Numbered from the stretch's first letter, positions 1-8,635 are shown. The stretch: DNA of 64,000 nucleotides from Komagataeibacter sp. FNDCF1 (GCF_021295335.1 NZ_JAIWOT010000001.1:1863001-1927000); one strand, 5' to 3'. Notes: generated by a model from the sequence alone, not told the origin. A program made the numbers and translations.

Positions 1-2
1 GC

Positions 3-341
3 TGGCACGCCCCTGAATTTCGCGCGCGAGTGGTCATCGCGTCCTACGAGAGCCGACGCCCCATAAGGGAGGTGGCTGCACAGTATGGGATCCATCCAAG
101 TCTGGTGTTTCGCTGGCGGCGAGAGGCTCGGGCCAAAGCGCAGGCCAAAGGCGGGACATCGTTCATACCTGTCATGGTGGCCCCGGTCCCCGAGCCGCCG
201 CCATTGGAGCGTCGGAGAGCACAGGGAACGCTGTCCGGCCAAGCCGTCAGCCTGGTCTTTCCGGACGGTGTGCGGCTGGAGTTCGACATAGGGCTGTCCG
301 CTGATCGTCTGCGTGAGATTGTGGGCGCACTACGATCATGA
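3..341 (+). CDS. tnpA: IS66 accessory protein TnpA, 5' truncated by window edge
   Basis: The reading frame is open from base 3 and encodes the C-terminal part of the small IS66 TnpA protein: a helix-turn-helix with the motif YESRRPIREVAAQYGIHPSL, then a Trp-Arg-Arg-Arg segment, then a tail starting VSLVFPDGVRLEFD. The homologue at 35400-35802 aligns along its full length. TnpA-type proteins are thought to assist the TnpC transposase by binding DNA. The stop overlaps the tnpB start by 4 bp (ATGA), as usual in this family. The first ATG in frame is at 30, but homology continues upstream, so the true start is outside the window. Confidence 0.88.
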   Translation, partial: WHAPEFRARVVIASYESRRPIREVAAQYGIHPSLVFRWRREARAKAQAKGGTSFIPVMVAPVPEPPPLERRRAQGTLSGQAVSLVFPDGVRLEFDIGLSADRLREIVGALRS

Positions 342-550
342 TCCCGCTTCCTTCCACGCTGAGGATATGGCTGGCGGCCGGTGTAACCGATATGCGCCTG
401 GGGATGCCCGGGCTGGCGTTGAAAGTCCAGGAAGCACTGGGTCGTGACCCTTTCGCGGGTGACGTCTATGCCTTCAGATTCCATGAGGAGTGGATAGCGA
501 GCCGCGCCGTGTCAGAGTGTGCTTGCTGAAACTCTCTGGAGGGCAGAACC

Positions 551-1717
551 ATGCTCGAGGCATCTGATCATCCCACGACCCCGGTCGCTATCCGCGTTGA
601 TCTTGGCGCGATCTTCGTTTCACTGGAACTTGGAAAATCGAGTTGGCTGGTCACATCGCTCTCACCCGGAAGCGAGAAGATGTCGCGCCACTCGGTTCAA
701 GGTGGCGATATTGCGGGCCTGTTCGGCTGTTTCACTAGTCTTCGTGACAAGGCCCGCGCTCGGGAAGGAAGACTTTTTCCGCTTGTGGTGATTCAGGAAG
801 CCGGATTGGATGGATTCTGGATCGATAGAGCCTTGAAGCAGGAGGACTGGATCGAGAGCCATGTCGTCGATGCGGCGTCGATCGCAGTTCCCCGCAAGCA
901 CCGGCGTGCAAAGACGGATCGTATCGACGGGGAGATGCTGGTCCGTACGCTGCTGGCGTTCAAACGCGGAGAGGCACGGGTCTGCTCAATGGTCCGCCCT
1001 CCATCACGGGAAGAGGAAGACCGCCGACGTCTCAGTCGGGAGCGTAAGGTTCTGGTGGGCGAGCGCACGCGGCATATCAACCGCGTCCAGGGCCTGCTGC
1101 TGAGCCAGGGCATTCGAGGTTACCGGCCGCTGCGACGGGATCGGCGTGCCTGTCTCGACGAGTTGCGAACGGGCGATGGTCATCCCTTGCCGAAGCATCT
1201 CAAGGCGCAGATCGGACGAGAACTGGACCGCATCGAACTTCTCATGGAACAGATTAAAATGGTTGAGAGCGAACGGGACGAATTGGCAAAAGTGAATGAC
1301 AACAATCAATGTTCGCCAGTTGTCCTGTTGCAGGGTCTCAGAGGGATTGGCGCCGAGTTTGCCACCGTTCTGACGCAGGAAGGACTGTTCCGGCATTTCG
1401 ACAACAGGCGGCAGGTCGCGGCTTATGCCGGTCTGGCGCCTTCGCCGTGGAAAAGCGGATCGATCGACCGTGAACAAGGCGTCTCGAAATCCGGTAATCC
1501 GCGCCTGCGCACGGCCATGATCCAGCTTGCCTGGCTGTGGCTCCGCTACCAGCCTGACACCGCGCTGGCGCAGTGGTTCCATGAACACGTGGGCGCAAGA
1601 AGTAACCGGAGCCGCAAAACGGCGATCGTTGCCCTGGCCCGCAAGCTTCTTGTTGCGCTCTGGAAATATGTCACGAGTGGTGTCGTTATCGATGGCGCGC
1701 ATCCGGCGTCCCGCTGA
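551..1717 (+). CDS. IS110/IS1111-type transposase (388 aa), IS-A copy 1
   Basis: This is the DEDD/serine recombinase of the IS110 family, which acts with a guide RNA on donor and target DNA. The N-terminal RuvC-like half contains RVDLGAIFVSLE and the acidic KTDRIDGEML motif. The C-terminal transposase-20 half contains GLRGIGAEFATVLTQEG, AAYAGLAPSPWKSGSIDREQ (a Ser lies in the expected catalytic stretch) and SKSGNPRLRTAMIQLAWLW. The ATG at 551 follows GGAGGG at a normal distance. The protein is identical in all three copies of the window, which points to recent spread. Length is normal for the family. Confidence 0.93.
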   Translation: MLEASDHPTTPVAIRVDLGAIFVSLELGKSSWLVTSLSPGSEKMSRHSVQGGDIAGLFGCFTSLRDKARAREGRLFPLVVIQEAGLDGFWIDRALKQEDWIESHVVDAASIAVPRKHRRAKTDRIDGEMLVRTLLAFKRGEARVCSMVRPPSREEEDRRRLSRERKVLVGERTRHINRVQGLLLSQGIRGYRPLRRDRRACLDELRTGDGHPLPKHLKAQIGRELDRIELLMEQIKMVESERDELAKVNDNNQCSPVVLLQGLRGIGAEFATVLTQEGLFRHFDNRRQVAAYAGLAPSPWKSGSIDREQGVSKSGNPRLRTAMIQLAWLWLRYQPDTALAQWFHEHVGARSNRSRKTAIVALARKLLVALWKYVTSGVVIDGAHPASR

Positions 1718-1744
1718 TGGAAACACCACAGACATAAACCCCAT

Positions 1745-1925
1745 CCCCAGGACCTGATCAGTCCTGTGGATCCAGGTGAACGGACCGATCGGCCCCATGG
1801 CTTGCAATGCCGACCTTTCAGAATGGTCCCGTTCTCCTGAGCCTTTGCCCCGAATGCGGGATAGTGGTGCTGCCGCGCGCGAGCGGCGACCGGATGTGAG
1901 GTTCTACAGGTGCGGCATCGCGCCG
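1745..1925 (+). ncRNA. Candidate bridge RNA (seekRNA) of IS-A, copy 1
   Basis: Approximate limits. A stem GAACGGACC (1778-1786) pairs with GGTCC-c-GTTC (1825-1834). Inside it an internal loop has TCGGCCC (1789-1795) on the 5' strand and CTTTCAG (1815-1821) on the 3' strand, closed by the small hairpin GGC/GCC (1799-1811). Read on the bottom strand, the occupied target is TCGGCCC-CT-GAAGG: the first strand equals the left half and the second is complementary to CTGAA. Further down, ATGTGAG (1894-1900) is complementary to CTCACAT at the element's own end, and GAAT (1852-1855) equals its other end. The architecture is known for IS110/IS1111 guide RNAs; the assignment here is inference from base matching. 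Confidence 0.72.
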
Positions 1926-3055
1926 GTAGTCGTTAAACAGGCTCAGACCATGGATCCAAAACACGGAGAAGAAAAAATGATCTCGCAGTGAAAGTGGCCA
2001 TTGACGTGAAACTCCTCATGTGAGGGGCCGACGCGGCGACCTGGTGAAACTGATCTGGCACGATGGGATCGGCCTTTCCTTATATGCGAAGCGGATCGAG
2101 CGCGGGCATTTCCTGTGGCCTTCGGCAAAGGACGGAGCGATCCATCTCTCCCCGTCACAATTGACTTGTCTGCTGGAGGGTGTGGACTGGCGCAATCCGC
2201 AGAAAACATGGAGACCTGAACTGGCGGGATAATAAAAACTGCGCCAGGTCAGCATATACTGGTACCCTTTTGAGCGCCCATGTGATCAACTGCCTTCATG
2301 ACGGGAGATACGGACGACATCATCGCCTTGCGCGCAGCACTTGCCGCTGCCGAGGCGCGTGCCCAGGTCGCCGAACTCCGGGCCACTGATGCAGAATCGC
2401 GCGCGGCCAGCGCCGAAGCGCAGATTGCCCATCTCAAACATCTTATCGCGCGGATGCGCCAGGACCGTTTCGGCGCCTCGTCGGAGCGGGGGCGCCGCCT
2501 GCTGGCCCAGCTCGAACTCGAACTGGAAGAGCTGGAGACGACACTCGCCGAGGACGCGCCCGAAAATGCGGCGGATCCCGCCGTCCGCGCGACAGCACCC
2601 AGGAGCAACCGGGGGCGCCAGCCCCTGCGTGCCGATCTGCCGCGCGAGCGGGTCGTCATCCCCGCACCGACACAGTGTCCGTGCTGTGGCAGCGATCGTC
2701 TGAGCAAACTGGGGGAGAGCGTCACCGAGACGCTGGAGGTGATCCCGCGCCAGTTCAAGATGGGGTGGACGGCCCCCATGCGGCATCAATGTGCCATGCT
2801 GGGGTCGGAATGACCATTCAGAGGAGACCGCCCGGATGAAAATTACCATGATCGGCCTGGATATCGCCAAGTCCGTTTTTCAGGCGCACGGCACAGATGC
2901 AAACGGAAAATGTCTTCTCAAGCGAAAGCTCGGGCGCAGCGAGGTTGCCTCATTCTTCGGGAAACTCGAGCGGTGTCAGGTCGTGCTCGAAGCTTGCGGC
3001 ACATCGCATCATTGGGCGCGCGTCATCCGCGATGCGGGTCATGACGTGAAACTTA

Positions 3056-4218
3056 TACCAAGGGCTATTGTCTCTGACTCATCTGTGAAGTGACGCGAAG
3101 GGCCTGTTCTGATTCTGTTGTGAGAGGGAGGATCGGGAATGGCTGGTGCGATTGCTTTACGGACGGATTATACGGCTTCTGCGTTACGACGTCTGGCTTC
3201 TCGTACGCGGGATGCGAATGTTGCACGGCGCCTTTTGTCTCTGGCTGCGGTGCGCGATGGTGCCAGCCGTGGCGAAGCGGCGCGGATCGGCGGCATGGAC
3301 CGGCAAACCCTGCGGGACTGGGTGCACCGGTTCAATGCTACGGGGCCGGATGGTTTGCGGGACCAATGGCGCAACGGGTCGGTCTGCCGCCTGACAGCGG
3401 ACCAACTGGCAGAATTATCGGCGCTGGTCACGACAGGGCCTGACCGTGCCCGGGACGGTGTGGTGCGCTGGCGTCGGGTCGATCTTCAGCGGGTCATCGA
3501 AGAGCGTTTTGGCGTCTCCTATCACGAACGCCATGTCTCCACCCTGCTGAAGCGGCTTGGGTTCAGCCACGTCAGCGCGCGTCCGCGTCACCCCGGACAG
3601 GATCCATCCGTCATGGACGCGTTTAAAAAAACTTCCCCACGATCCTGAGCGCCCACACCGGACATCTGCCCAAGGGCAGGCGGATTGAACTCTGGTTTCA
3701 GGACGAGGCCCGCATCGGGCAGAAGAACGGCCTTGTCCGACAATGGGCGCGGCGTGGCACCCGACCACGCCAGCCGGCCGACCAGCGCTACGAGAATGCC
3801 TGGCTGTTCGGGGCGATCTGCCCGGCACTTGGCAAGGCGGCAGGCCTGGTGCTGCCGTTTACCGGCACGGCCAGCATGCAACTGCATATCGAGGAAATCT
3901 CACGCTGCGTCGCACGCGGCGCCCATGCCGTCGTCCTGCTCGATCGTGCCGGCTGGCATACGACACCCAAACTCAGACTGCCGCGCAACGTCAGCCTGGT
4001 CTTCCTGCCGTCCCGCGCGCCCGAACTGAACCCGGTCGAGAATATCTGGCAGTTCCTCCGCGCCAACTGGCTGTCCAACACCGTGTTCAGTGGCATCGAA
4101 CACATCATCGAAGCCGCATGCACCGCATGGAACAACCTCACCGCCCTGCCACAGACCATCCGATCCATCGGTCTCAGAAACTGGGCTCATATAGGTCAAA
4201 GGTGATAGCCCTTGGTAT
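3056..4218 (+). mobile_element. IS630-family element inside IS-B
   Basis: The ends are TACCAAGGGCTAT at the left and its inverted copy ATAGCCCTTGGTA at the right (4205-4217). The host sequence around it carries TTA on both sides (3053-3055 and 4218-4220), which contains the TA that IS630 elements duplicate. Removing the element and one TTA restores the IS-B transposase frame. The exact boundary is uncertain by one base. Confidence 0.85.
3139..4205 (+). CDS. IS630-family transposase in two overlapping frames (-1 frameshift)
   Basis: The first frame (3139-3648) carries the helix-turn-helix/Winged-helix N-terminus: ARRLLSLAAVRDGASRGEAA, GMDRQTLRDWVHRFNATG and YHERHVSTLLKRLGFSH. The DDE domain is in the -1 frame up to 4205: ELWFQDEARIGQKNG (first Asp), AVVLLDRAGWHTTP (second Asp), APELNPVENIWQFLR (Glu). 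The two frames meet at a run of seven A (3625-3631), where slippage would join ...AFKK to NFPTILSAHTGHL. Several IS630 elements use frameshifting, so this may be a working gene rather than a mutation; a true indel cannot be excluded. Confidence 0.82.
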
Positions 4219-5130
4219 TATTCCGCCGGACATGGTCAAGCCGTTCGTCAAACGTGGCAAGAAAAACGACGCTGTTGACGCCGCAGCCATCTGTCTTGCG
4301 GCACTCCATCCCGACACGCGCTTCGTCCCGATCAAAAACGAAGAACAGCAAAGTCTGCTCTCGTTACACTCAACGCGCACACTATTGGTCAAACAGCAGA
4401 CGATGCTGGTCAATGCGTTGCGCGCGCTCGCAGCGGAATTCGGCTTGATCGTGCCGTTGGGAAACAGTCGCCTGCCCGATCTTCTGGCGAAAATCGAGAC
4501 ATCACCCGGTTTGCCCGACGTCATGAAGCAGACCGTCATTTTGCTCTTCGAACAATATGGAAAGTTGAGTGAAAGCATCGGATGCCTGGAAAGGCGAATC
4601 CAGGCGCACGCCAGGCAGGACGAAGATGCCCGTCGTCTTTTGACAATACCCGGCATCGGCCCGATGACCGCGTCCTTGATCGTGGCATCTGTCACGGATA
4701 TCGACACTTTCGAAAGTGCGCGGCACTTCGCGGCCTGGCTTGGACTTGTGCCGCGCCAGCACTCGTCCGGCGGAAAGGTCCGGCTGGGCAGGATTACGAA
4801 AACGGGCAACCGGGAAATAAGGAAGCTGCTCGTTCTGGGGGCGACATCCATGTCCTTCCGCGCGCAGAAATGGACAGGCGCCGCAGGGGCATGGCTTTGC
4901 AAGCTTCTGGAGCGTCGCCCAACACGTCTTGCAACCGTCGCACTTGCCAACAAACTGGCCCGGATCGTCTGGGCTCTGCTGTCGCGCAAAGAGATCTATC
5001 GTCCGGCCGGCCGCAATGTCGCTGTAATCTGACATGCGCTGCCAAGACGATGGATGCCGGGGTTCGCCCCGGTAGATCCGGCAGAATGCACTGACCAGCG
5101 TGATGGGAAGACTGTAATTCAGGAACAGTT

Positions 5131-5255
5131 CAGGCGATACCGTTGTATGACATGTGCCATCGAGCACGTTTTCAAGATTGGTGCCTGACACGCAAGCGCA
5201 CACCCATAATGGCCAGCGAAGAACGTCGCACAAATAGGCCGGACATAAGGGCGCA
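5131..5255 (+). ncRNA. Candidate bridge RNA (seekRNA) of IS-B
   Basis: Approximate limits. The outer stem CAGGC-gat-ACC (5131-5141) pairs with GGT-GCCTG (5180-5187); the apical hairpin is GTGC-catcga-GCAC (5154-5167). Between them the 5' loop strand holds TGTATGAC (5144-5151) and the 3' strand TTCAAG (5171-5176). The occupied target read on the bottom strand is TGTATGAC-CT-TGAACTGG, so the first strand equals the left half in 8 of 8 bases and the second is complementary to CTTGAA. A second part has ACCCAT (5202-5207) and ACATAAG (5243-5249), matching the two element ends (CCCCAT-CT and CT-TATGT). It follows the transposase stop by about 100 nt. Confidence 0.75.
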
Positions 5256-6532
5256 CCTGACCGGATCCCCGCATCCTGCGAGCAGCGATGCATTCCACCG
5301 AGAAAACAAGATTTAGGGAAACGCAGAGAGATAACAAATGTGATCCATTGCATCGAACCGGCCGTCCACATAAGGTCATACAGACGGTGCGGGAGAAGTT
5401 CACCTGCCGGGACTGCGAGAGCATCACCCAGCCACCCGCCCCCTTCCATCCGATCGCGCGCGGACGCGCCGGCCCATGGCTGCTGTCGACCATCCTGTGC
5501 GACAAGTTCCTGCAGCATCTGCCTCTGAACCGCCAGAGCGATGCCTTTGCCCGCGAAGGGATCGATCTCGACACATCAACGCTGGCTGACTGGGTGGGAG
5601 CCTGCACCGCGACGCTGGCCCCCCTGACTACGCTGATCCGGGCGCATGTGCTGGCGGCACAACGCCTGCACGCGGACGACACCACCGTGCCGGTTCTGGC
5701 GAAAGGCCGGACAGTCACCGGACGATTGTGGAATTATGTGCGGGACGATCACCCCTTTGGAGGCACAGCGCCCCCAGCCGTCTGGTTCCGTTATTCCCGG
5801 GACCGCAAGGGCGAACATCCCACGGATCATCTCACCGGCTGGACCGGCATTGTGCAGTCAGACGCCTATGCGGGTTACAATACTCTGGCGAAACCGGGAC
5901 GCCAACCCGCGCCGGTTGTCTCCGCCGGATGCTGGGCGCATGGACGCAGGGGACTGTTCAAAATCGCCGAGAGGGACAAGGCGCCCCTCGCCATAGAGGC
6001 AGTAGGCAGGATCGACGCCATATTCCAGGCCGAGCGCACCATCAACGGTACGCCCCCGGAACATCGGCTGGCAGTCCGTCAAACAGACATAGCCCCTCTG
6101 GTCGACGATCTGTTCGATTGGATGCGGGAGTGTTGCCGGCGCATGTCGACAAAAAATCCCGTTGCCCACGCCATGAACTATTTTCTCAGACGTGCCGATA
6201 CATTCACACGATTCCTCACTGACGGCCGGATCTGCCTCTCAAACAATGCAGCAGAACGCGCCCTGCGCGGCATCGCCCTGGGCAGGAAAGCCTGGTTGTT
6301 CGCCGGGTCCGATCGTGGCGGAGAGCGCGCCGCCGCCATGTATTCCCTGATCGTCACCGCGCGCCTGAACGATGTCGATCCCCATGCATGGCTCGCTGAT
6401 GTCCTGGCACGGATCAATGACATTCCCAATCCACGCCTCCATGAACTCCTGCCCTGGCACTGGAAAGCCCACCAGCAGGTCCACAATACCATCGCCGCCT
6501 GAATACGCCCGCGTCTCTCGCCGGATGATTAC

Positions 6533-6891
6533 TGGCTGTCGATAATGCCCACTGAAGGCGTGGCGTCTCGCCCGTCCTGCTCACGCGACAGGATCACGAG
6601 AATATGGTTCATGGCTTCCCATCTTCCCTCGCGGATCCAACGGTAGAAATAGCCCTGTACGGTCGTGAAGGCCGGAAAGTGCCGGGGCAACTGCCGCCAT
6701 TGGCAGCCGGTCGTGACGATATAGAGGATCGCCTCCATGACCCGGCGCAAATCCGTACGTCGTGGTCTGCCCAGCCGTTTCTTCTCGGGCATCAGCGGCG
6801 CAATCAGCGCCCACTCCGCATCGCGCAGGTCGCTTGCATATTCCAGGTCGTCCCTTTGATACTGCGCTCGGGTGATTTCAGTCCAGGCCAT
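6533..6891 (-). pseudogene. IS5-family transposase, N-terminal fragment cut by IS66
   Basis: The reverse strand encodes MAWTEITRAQYQRDDLEYAS, then WALIAPLMPEKKRLGRPRRT, MEAILYIVTTGCQWRQLP and FTTVQGYFYRWIREGRWEAM, the conserved N-terminal domain of IS5-type (IS1031-like) transposases. It stops at GIIDSQ, just where the first catalytic Asp region begins; the stop codon TAA is supplied by the IS66 terminal GTAA. About 60 bp upstream of the ATG (6900-6965) is AT-rich and probably the element's own end. The rest of the gene is absent from the window. Confidence 0.85.
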
Positions 6892-7019
6892 CTTGATCTC
6901 ATCAGGTTATCGCAAACCCATGAATCATAACTCGCTGAAATCACTCAACTCATTTTCGGTCAGACACTAAGACGCCCTCGGTTTGAAGTAATAGGCCGCC
7001 AACATACATCTCATCCCAG

Positions 7020-8297
7020 TCAAAGACCCCACCCGCGTTTCCGCGCGAACGACCAGTCGATCCCCCCGTCACTGCGCACGATGCCCGACACCTCCCGCCC
7101 ACGCTGTTTTTCCAGAGACGGCGACCATGGCACCAGTTCGAAGCCCAGCCCGTCATCGATCATGGCAAACCGCCCCGACGCCAGGTTGAAACGCTGACGA
7201 TAGGTGCCGGCAACGGGATCACCCTCACTGCTCCGCCGGAATGGCATCCCCGACTTCATGGCGAGGCTCCGGCCCAACGTGTCCAGTTCCCGCTGGCGCA
7301 GCGTGGCGATCAGGTTTCGCGCATAACGGATACCCCCGCCGTCGCGGCTGGCCAGCCCCTGCTCCACCAAATGATCCATCCGCTTTTCCACGGCCTCTTT
7401 GACATTGGCGCCGAACCCGGTGGACGCGAGGGAAAGAGGCTCCCGCGCGATGGCCTGCCGGTCGAGCCAGGTGGCACCCTCCGCCGCCACCTGCCGCTCC
7501 AGCGTGACGTCCGAGCGCACGGCCAGAGCGACACGGTCACGTCCCTGTTTGTCGGTGAAACGTCGCAGTTCGACGATGGAACCGACCGGCCCATCGCCTG
7601 CGGCTTCAAGGTGCGGCACCCTCTGCGTCGAACCCATTCCCGGCGCGCTACGGACATGACCTGCGAAGAGCGTGGCCGGAGTGAAAATCGCCTGCCCGGA
7701 TCGGCTTAAAAAAATACCTTGAGAGGACGATGGAAACGTACTTTCGCTGCCGGAAATGAAGAGCGAAGCGGAGGTCCAGTTGTGCGCCGGTGCGATGGAA
7801 AACGGGACGGAAAAATGTACGCTGAACGATGGGTCATCGATCAGCCGGGCGACAGACGCGACGTAGGAAACCGTCTTGGCTGGCAATGGCCGACCAGTCG
7901 CCAGATGGTCGTCGTAACGACCGGGACCTGCGTTATAGGCGGCGAGAAATCCCGCATCGCCGTAGCGGTCATGCAGCCATCGCAGATAGGCTGCTCCGGC
8001 CGCGATGTTGTCATGCGGATCGAAGGGATCGCCCCCCAGATTCAGCGCACGCCGGACATCCTTCCATGTGCCGGGCATGAGCTGCATCAGACCCACCGCA
8101 CCGGCACCCGAAACCGCGTGGGGATCGCCAGCGCTTTCAGCTTGCAGGACCGCCCGCACCCACGTCGCCGGGATCGCGTTTTGCCCCGCCGCCTGCCGCA
8201 CGAGATCGTCAAAATCCTGCGCTTGGACAATGGTCGGCGAGAGTGGCAGCGCGAGCACGGCCAGCATGCCGGCTGACATGAAGAACCGGGCGCTCAT
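7020..8297 (-). CDS. Lytic transglycosylase fused in frame to relaxase C-terminal region
   Basis: Residues 1-27 form a signal peptide (MSARFFMSAGMLAVLALPLS...AQ). Residues of about 30-160 are a lysozyme-like transglycosylase domain with AVLQAESAGDPHAVSGAGAV (catalytic Glu), GLMQLMPGTW and FLAAYNAGPGRYDDHLATGR. After GMGSTQ (near 7630) the protein runs straight into RVPHLEAAGDGPVGSIVELR and on to the end, which is the C-terminal third of the DUF3363 relaxase found intact at 43054-44793. In the intact module these are two separate genes with an IR-rich intergenic region between them, so a deletion removed the end of one gene, the intergenic region and the relaxase catalytic part. The start is chosen at the ATG overlapping the DUF736 stop. 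Whether the chimera folds is unknown. Confidence 0.8.
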   Translation of the reverse strand: MSARFFMSAGMLAVLALPLSPTIVQAQDFDDLVRQAAGQNAIPATWVRAVLQAESAGDPHAVSGAGAVGLMQLMPGTWKDVRRALNLGGDPFDPHDNIAAGAAYLRWLHDRYGDAGFLAAYNAGPGRYDDHLATGRPLPAKTVSYVASVARLIDDPSFSVHFSVPFSIAPAHNWTSASLFISGSESTFPSSSQGIFLSRSGQAIFTPATLFAGHVRSAPGMGSTQRVPHLEAAGDGPVGSIVELRRFTDKQGRDRVALAVRSDVTLERQVAAEGATWLDRQAIAREPLSLASTGFGANVKEAVEKRMDHLVEQGLASRDGGGIRYARNLIATLRQRELDTLGRSLAMKSGMPFRRSSEGDPVAGTYRQRFNLASGRFAMIDDGLGFELVPWSPSLEKQRGREVSGIVRSDGGIDWSFARKRGWGL

Positions 8298-8635
8298 TCC
8301 CGGCCTCCTGGGCGTTTTGCAGGTCGGTTCCACACCAGTTGCCATTCACGCCCACCGCGCCCGGCCTGGAACAACGTGGCGCGGATTGGCTGCATGAAAC
8401 TGGGATCATCCAGCACGATGGAAATATACTCGCCAGCACGCTCTCCGGTGCGTTTCCATCCCGCACCCAGTTCTGGTCCGGACTCTCCATCACCGAGATG
8501 GATGCGATAATCCGGCGCATGTTCCGCGCCATTGTTTTCCGTCGGCACGAAGGTCAGTTCGGCGTCCAGCGACAGGGTGCGCACCCGACCGGCGAAACCA
8601 TCAGCGGTGCGCGTAAAAAATCCGATCTGGCTCAT
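8294..8635 (-). CDS. DUF736 family protein (module copy A)
   Basis: 113 residues beginning MSQIGFFTRTADGFAGRVRT and containing LDAELTFVPTENN, DYRIHLGDG and YISIVLDDPSFMQPIRATLF, the DUF736 pattern. It is nearly the same as the copy at 45667-46008 and more distant from 52002-52325. DUF736 proteins of plasmids and conjugative elements have no established function. The stop overlaps the ATG of the transglycosylase fusion (ATGA), so the two are translationally coupled. Confidence 0.85.
   Translation of the reverse strand: MSQIGFFTRTADGFAGRVRTLSLDAELTFVPTENNGAEHAPDYRIHLGDGESGPELGAGWKRTGERAGEYISIVLDDPSFMQPIRATLFQAGRGGREWQLVWNRPAKRPGGRE

Larger units (their letters stand above)
478..2024 (+). mobile_element. 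IS110 family, IS1111-type element 'IS-A', copy 1
   Basis: The ends were placed by comparing three copies (here, 48680-50226 and 55044-56590) and by reconstructing the interrupted genes; all are 1547 bp. There are no terminal inverted repeats but there is a subterminal pair, CATGAGGAGT (482-491) and ACTCCTCATG (2011-2020), which is typical of the IS1111 subgroup. The transposase has a 73-nt 5' and a 307-nt 3' non-coding flank; the long 3' flank is where IS1111 elements encode their guide RNA. The empty target is TTCAGGGGCCGA; an AG (CT on the other strand) is shared by both junctions, fitting the CT core of this family. Confidence 0.93.
338..2232 (+). pseudogene. tnpB: IS66 tnpB, split by an IS1111-type insertion
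   Basis: The 5' part (338-477) encodes MIPLPSTLRIWLAAGVTDMR and continues to GDVYAFR. The 3' part (2025-2232) continues at GRRGDLVKLIWHDG and ends WRPELAG. Joining the parts gives 348 bp, the same length as the intact tnpB at 35056-35403. IS66 TnpB (Orf2 family) is a small protein needed for transposition, of unknown biochemical role. The insertion left no duplication beyond the shared AG dinucleotide and, if excised precisely, would restore the gene. Confidence 0.9.
2836..5032 (+). pseudogene. IS110-type transposase of IS-B, split by IS630
   Basis: The N-terminal part (2836-3055) starts MKITMIGLDIAKSVFQAHG and includes VVLEACGTSHHWAR, the first acidic residues of the DEDD domain. The C-terminal part (about 4221-5032) resumes at IPPDMVKPFVKRGKKNDAVD (the paired Asp motif) and has the transposase-20 region IPGIGPMTASLIVASVTDID, AAWLGLVPRQHSSGGKVRLG and TKTGNREIRKLLVLGA. 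Joined length is about 343 aa, normal for the family. The joined frame KLIPPDMVK is regained if one copy of TTA at the IS630 junction is removed. Confidence 0.9.
2760..5374 (+). mobile_element. IS110 family, IS1111-type element 'IS-B', split by an IS630
   Basis: Limits come from the restored tnpC reading frame (cagttcaag | gtcatacag) and the shared AG/CT core. A subterminal inverted repeat GTGGACGGCC (2765-2774) / GGCCGTCCAC (5360-5369) marks the IS1111 subgroup. Without the 1163-bp IS630 the element is about 1.45 kb. Its transposase is followed by a 342-nt non-coding 3' end, again the place for a guide RNA. It differs from IS-A in sequence, ends and target. Confidence 0.88.
2298..6502 (+). 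pseudogene. tnpC: IS66 transposase tnpC, split by nested IS110/IS630
   Basis: The N-terminal part (2298-2759) has the leucine-rich coiled coil, the motif RMRQDRFGASSERGR and the zinc-finger start PCCGSDRLSKLGESVTETLE. The second part (5375-6502) resumes exactly in frame at VIQTVREKFTCRDCE, with the DDE-domain motifs HADDTTVPVLAKGR, GCWAHGRRGLFK and NNAAERALRGIALGRKAWLF. Joined length is about 529 aa against 536 aa for the intact copy at 33380-34990. IS66 TnpC is the DDE transposase; this copy cannot make a full protein while the insert is present. Confidence 0.9.
1..6532 (+). mobile_element. IS66-family element, copy 1 (left end outside window, carries nested ISs)
   Basis: The IS66 gene order tnpA-tnpB-tnpC is recognisable by comparison with the uninterrupted copy at 33350-35941. 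The right end reads GATTAC at 6527-6532, so the terminal repeat starts GTAATCATCCGGCGAGAGAC on the other strand; the second copy has the same end with one base changed. tnpB is split by an IS1111-type element (478-2024) and tnpC by a second one (2760-5374), which is itself split by an IS630 (3056-4218). Removing the inserts restores intact tnpB and tnpC frames. The left terminus lies before base 1, so the target duplication cannot be checked. Confidence 0.9.

Noticed and set aside
1004-1807. 267-aa open frame antisense to the IS-A transposase (also at 48897-49700 and 55570-56373)
   Set aside because: It mirrors the transposase on the other strand, is identical in all three copies for that reason, and has no recognisable domain.
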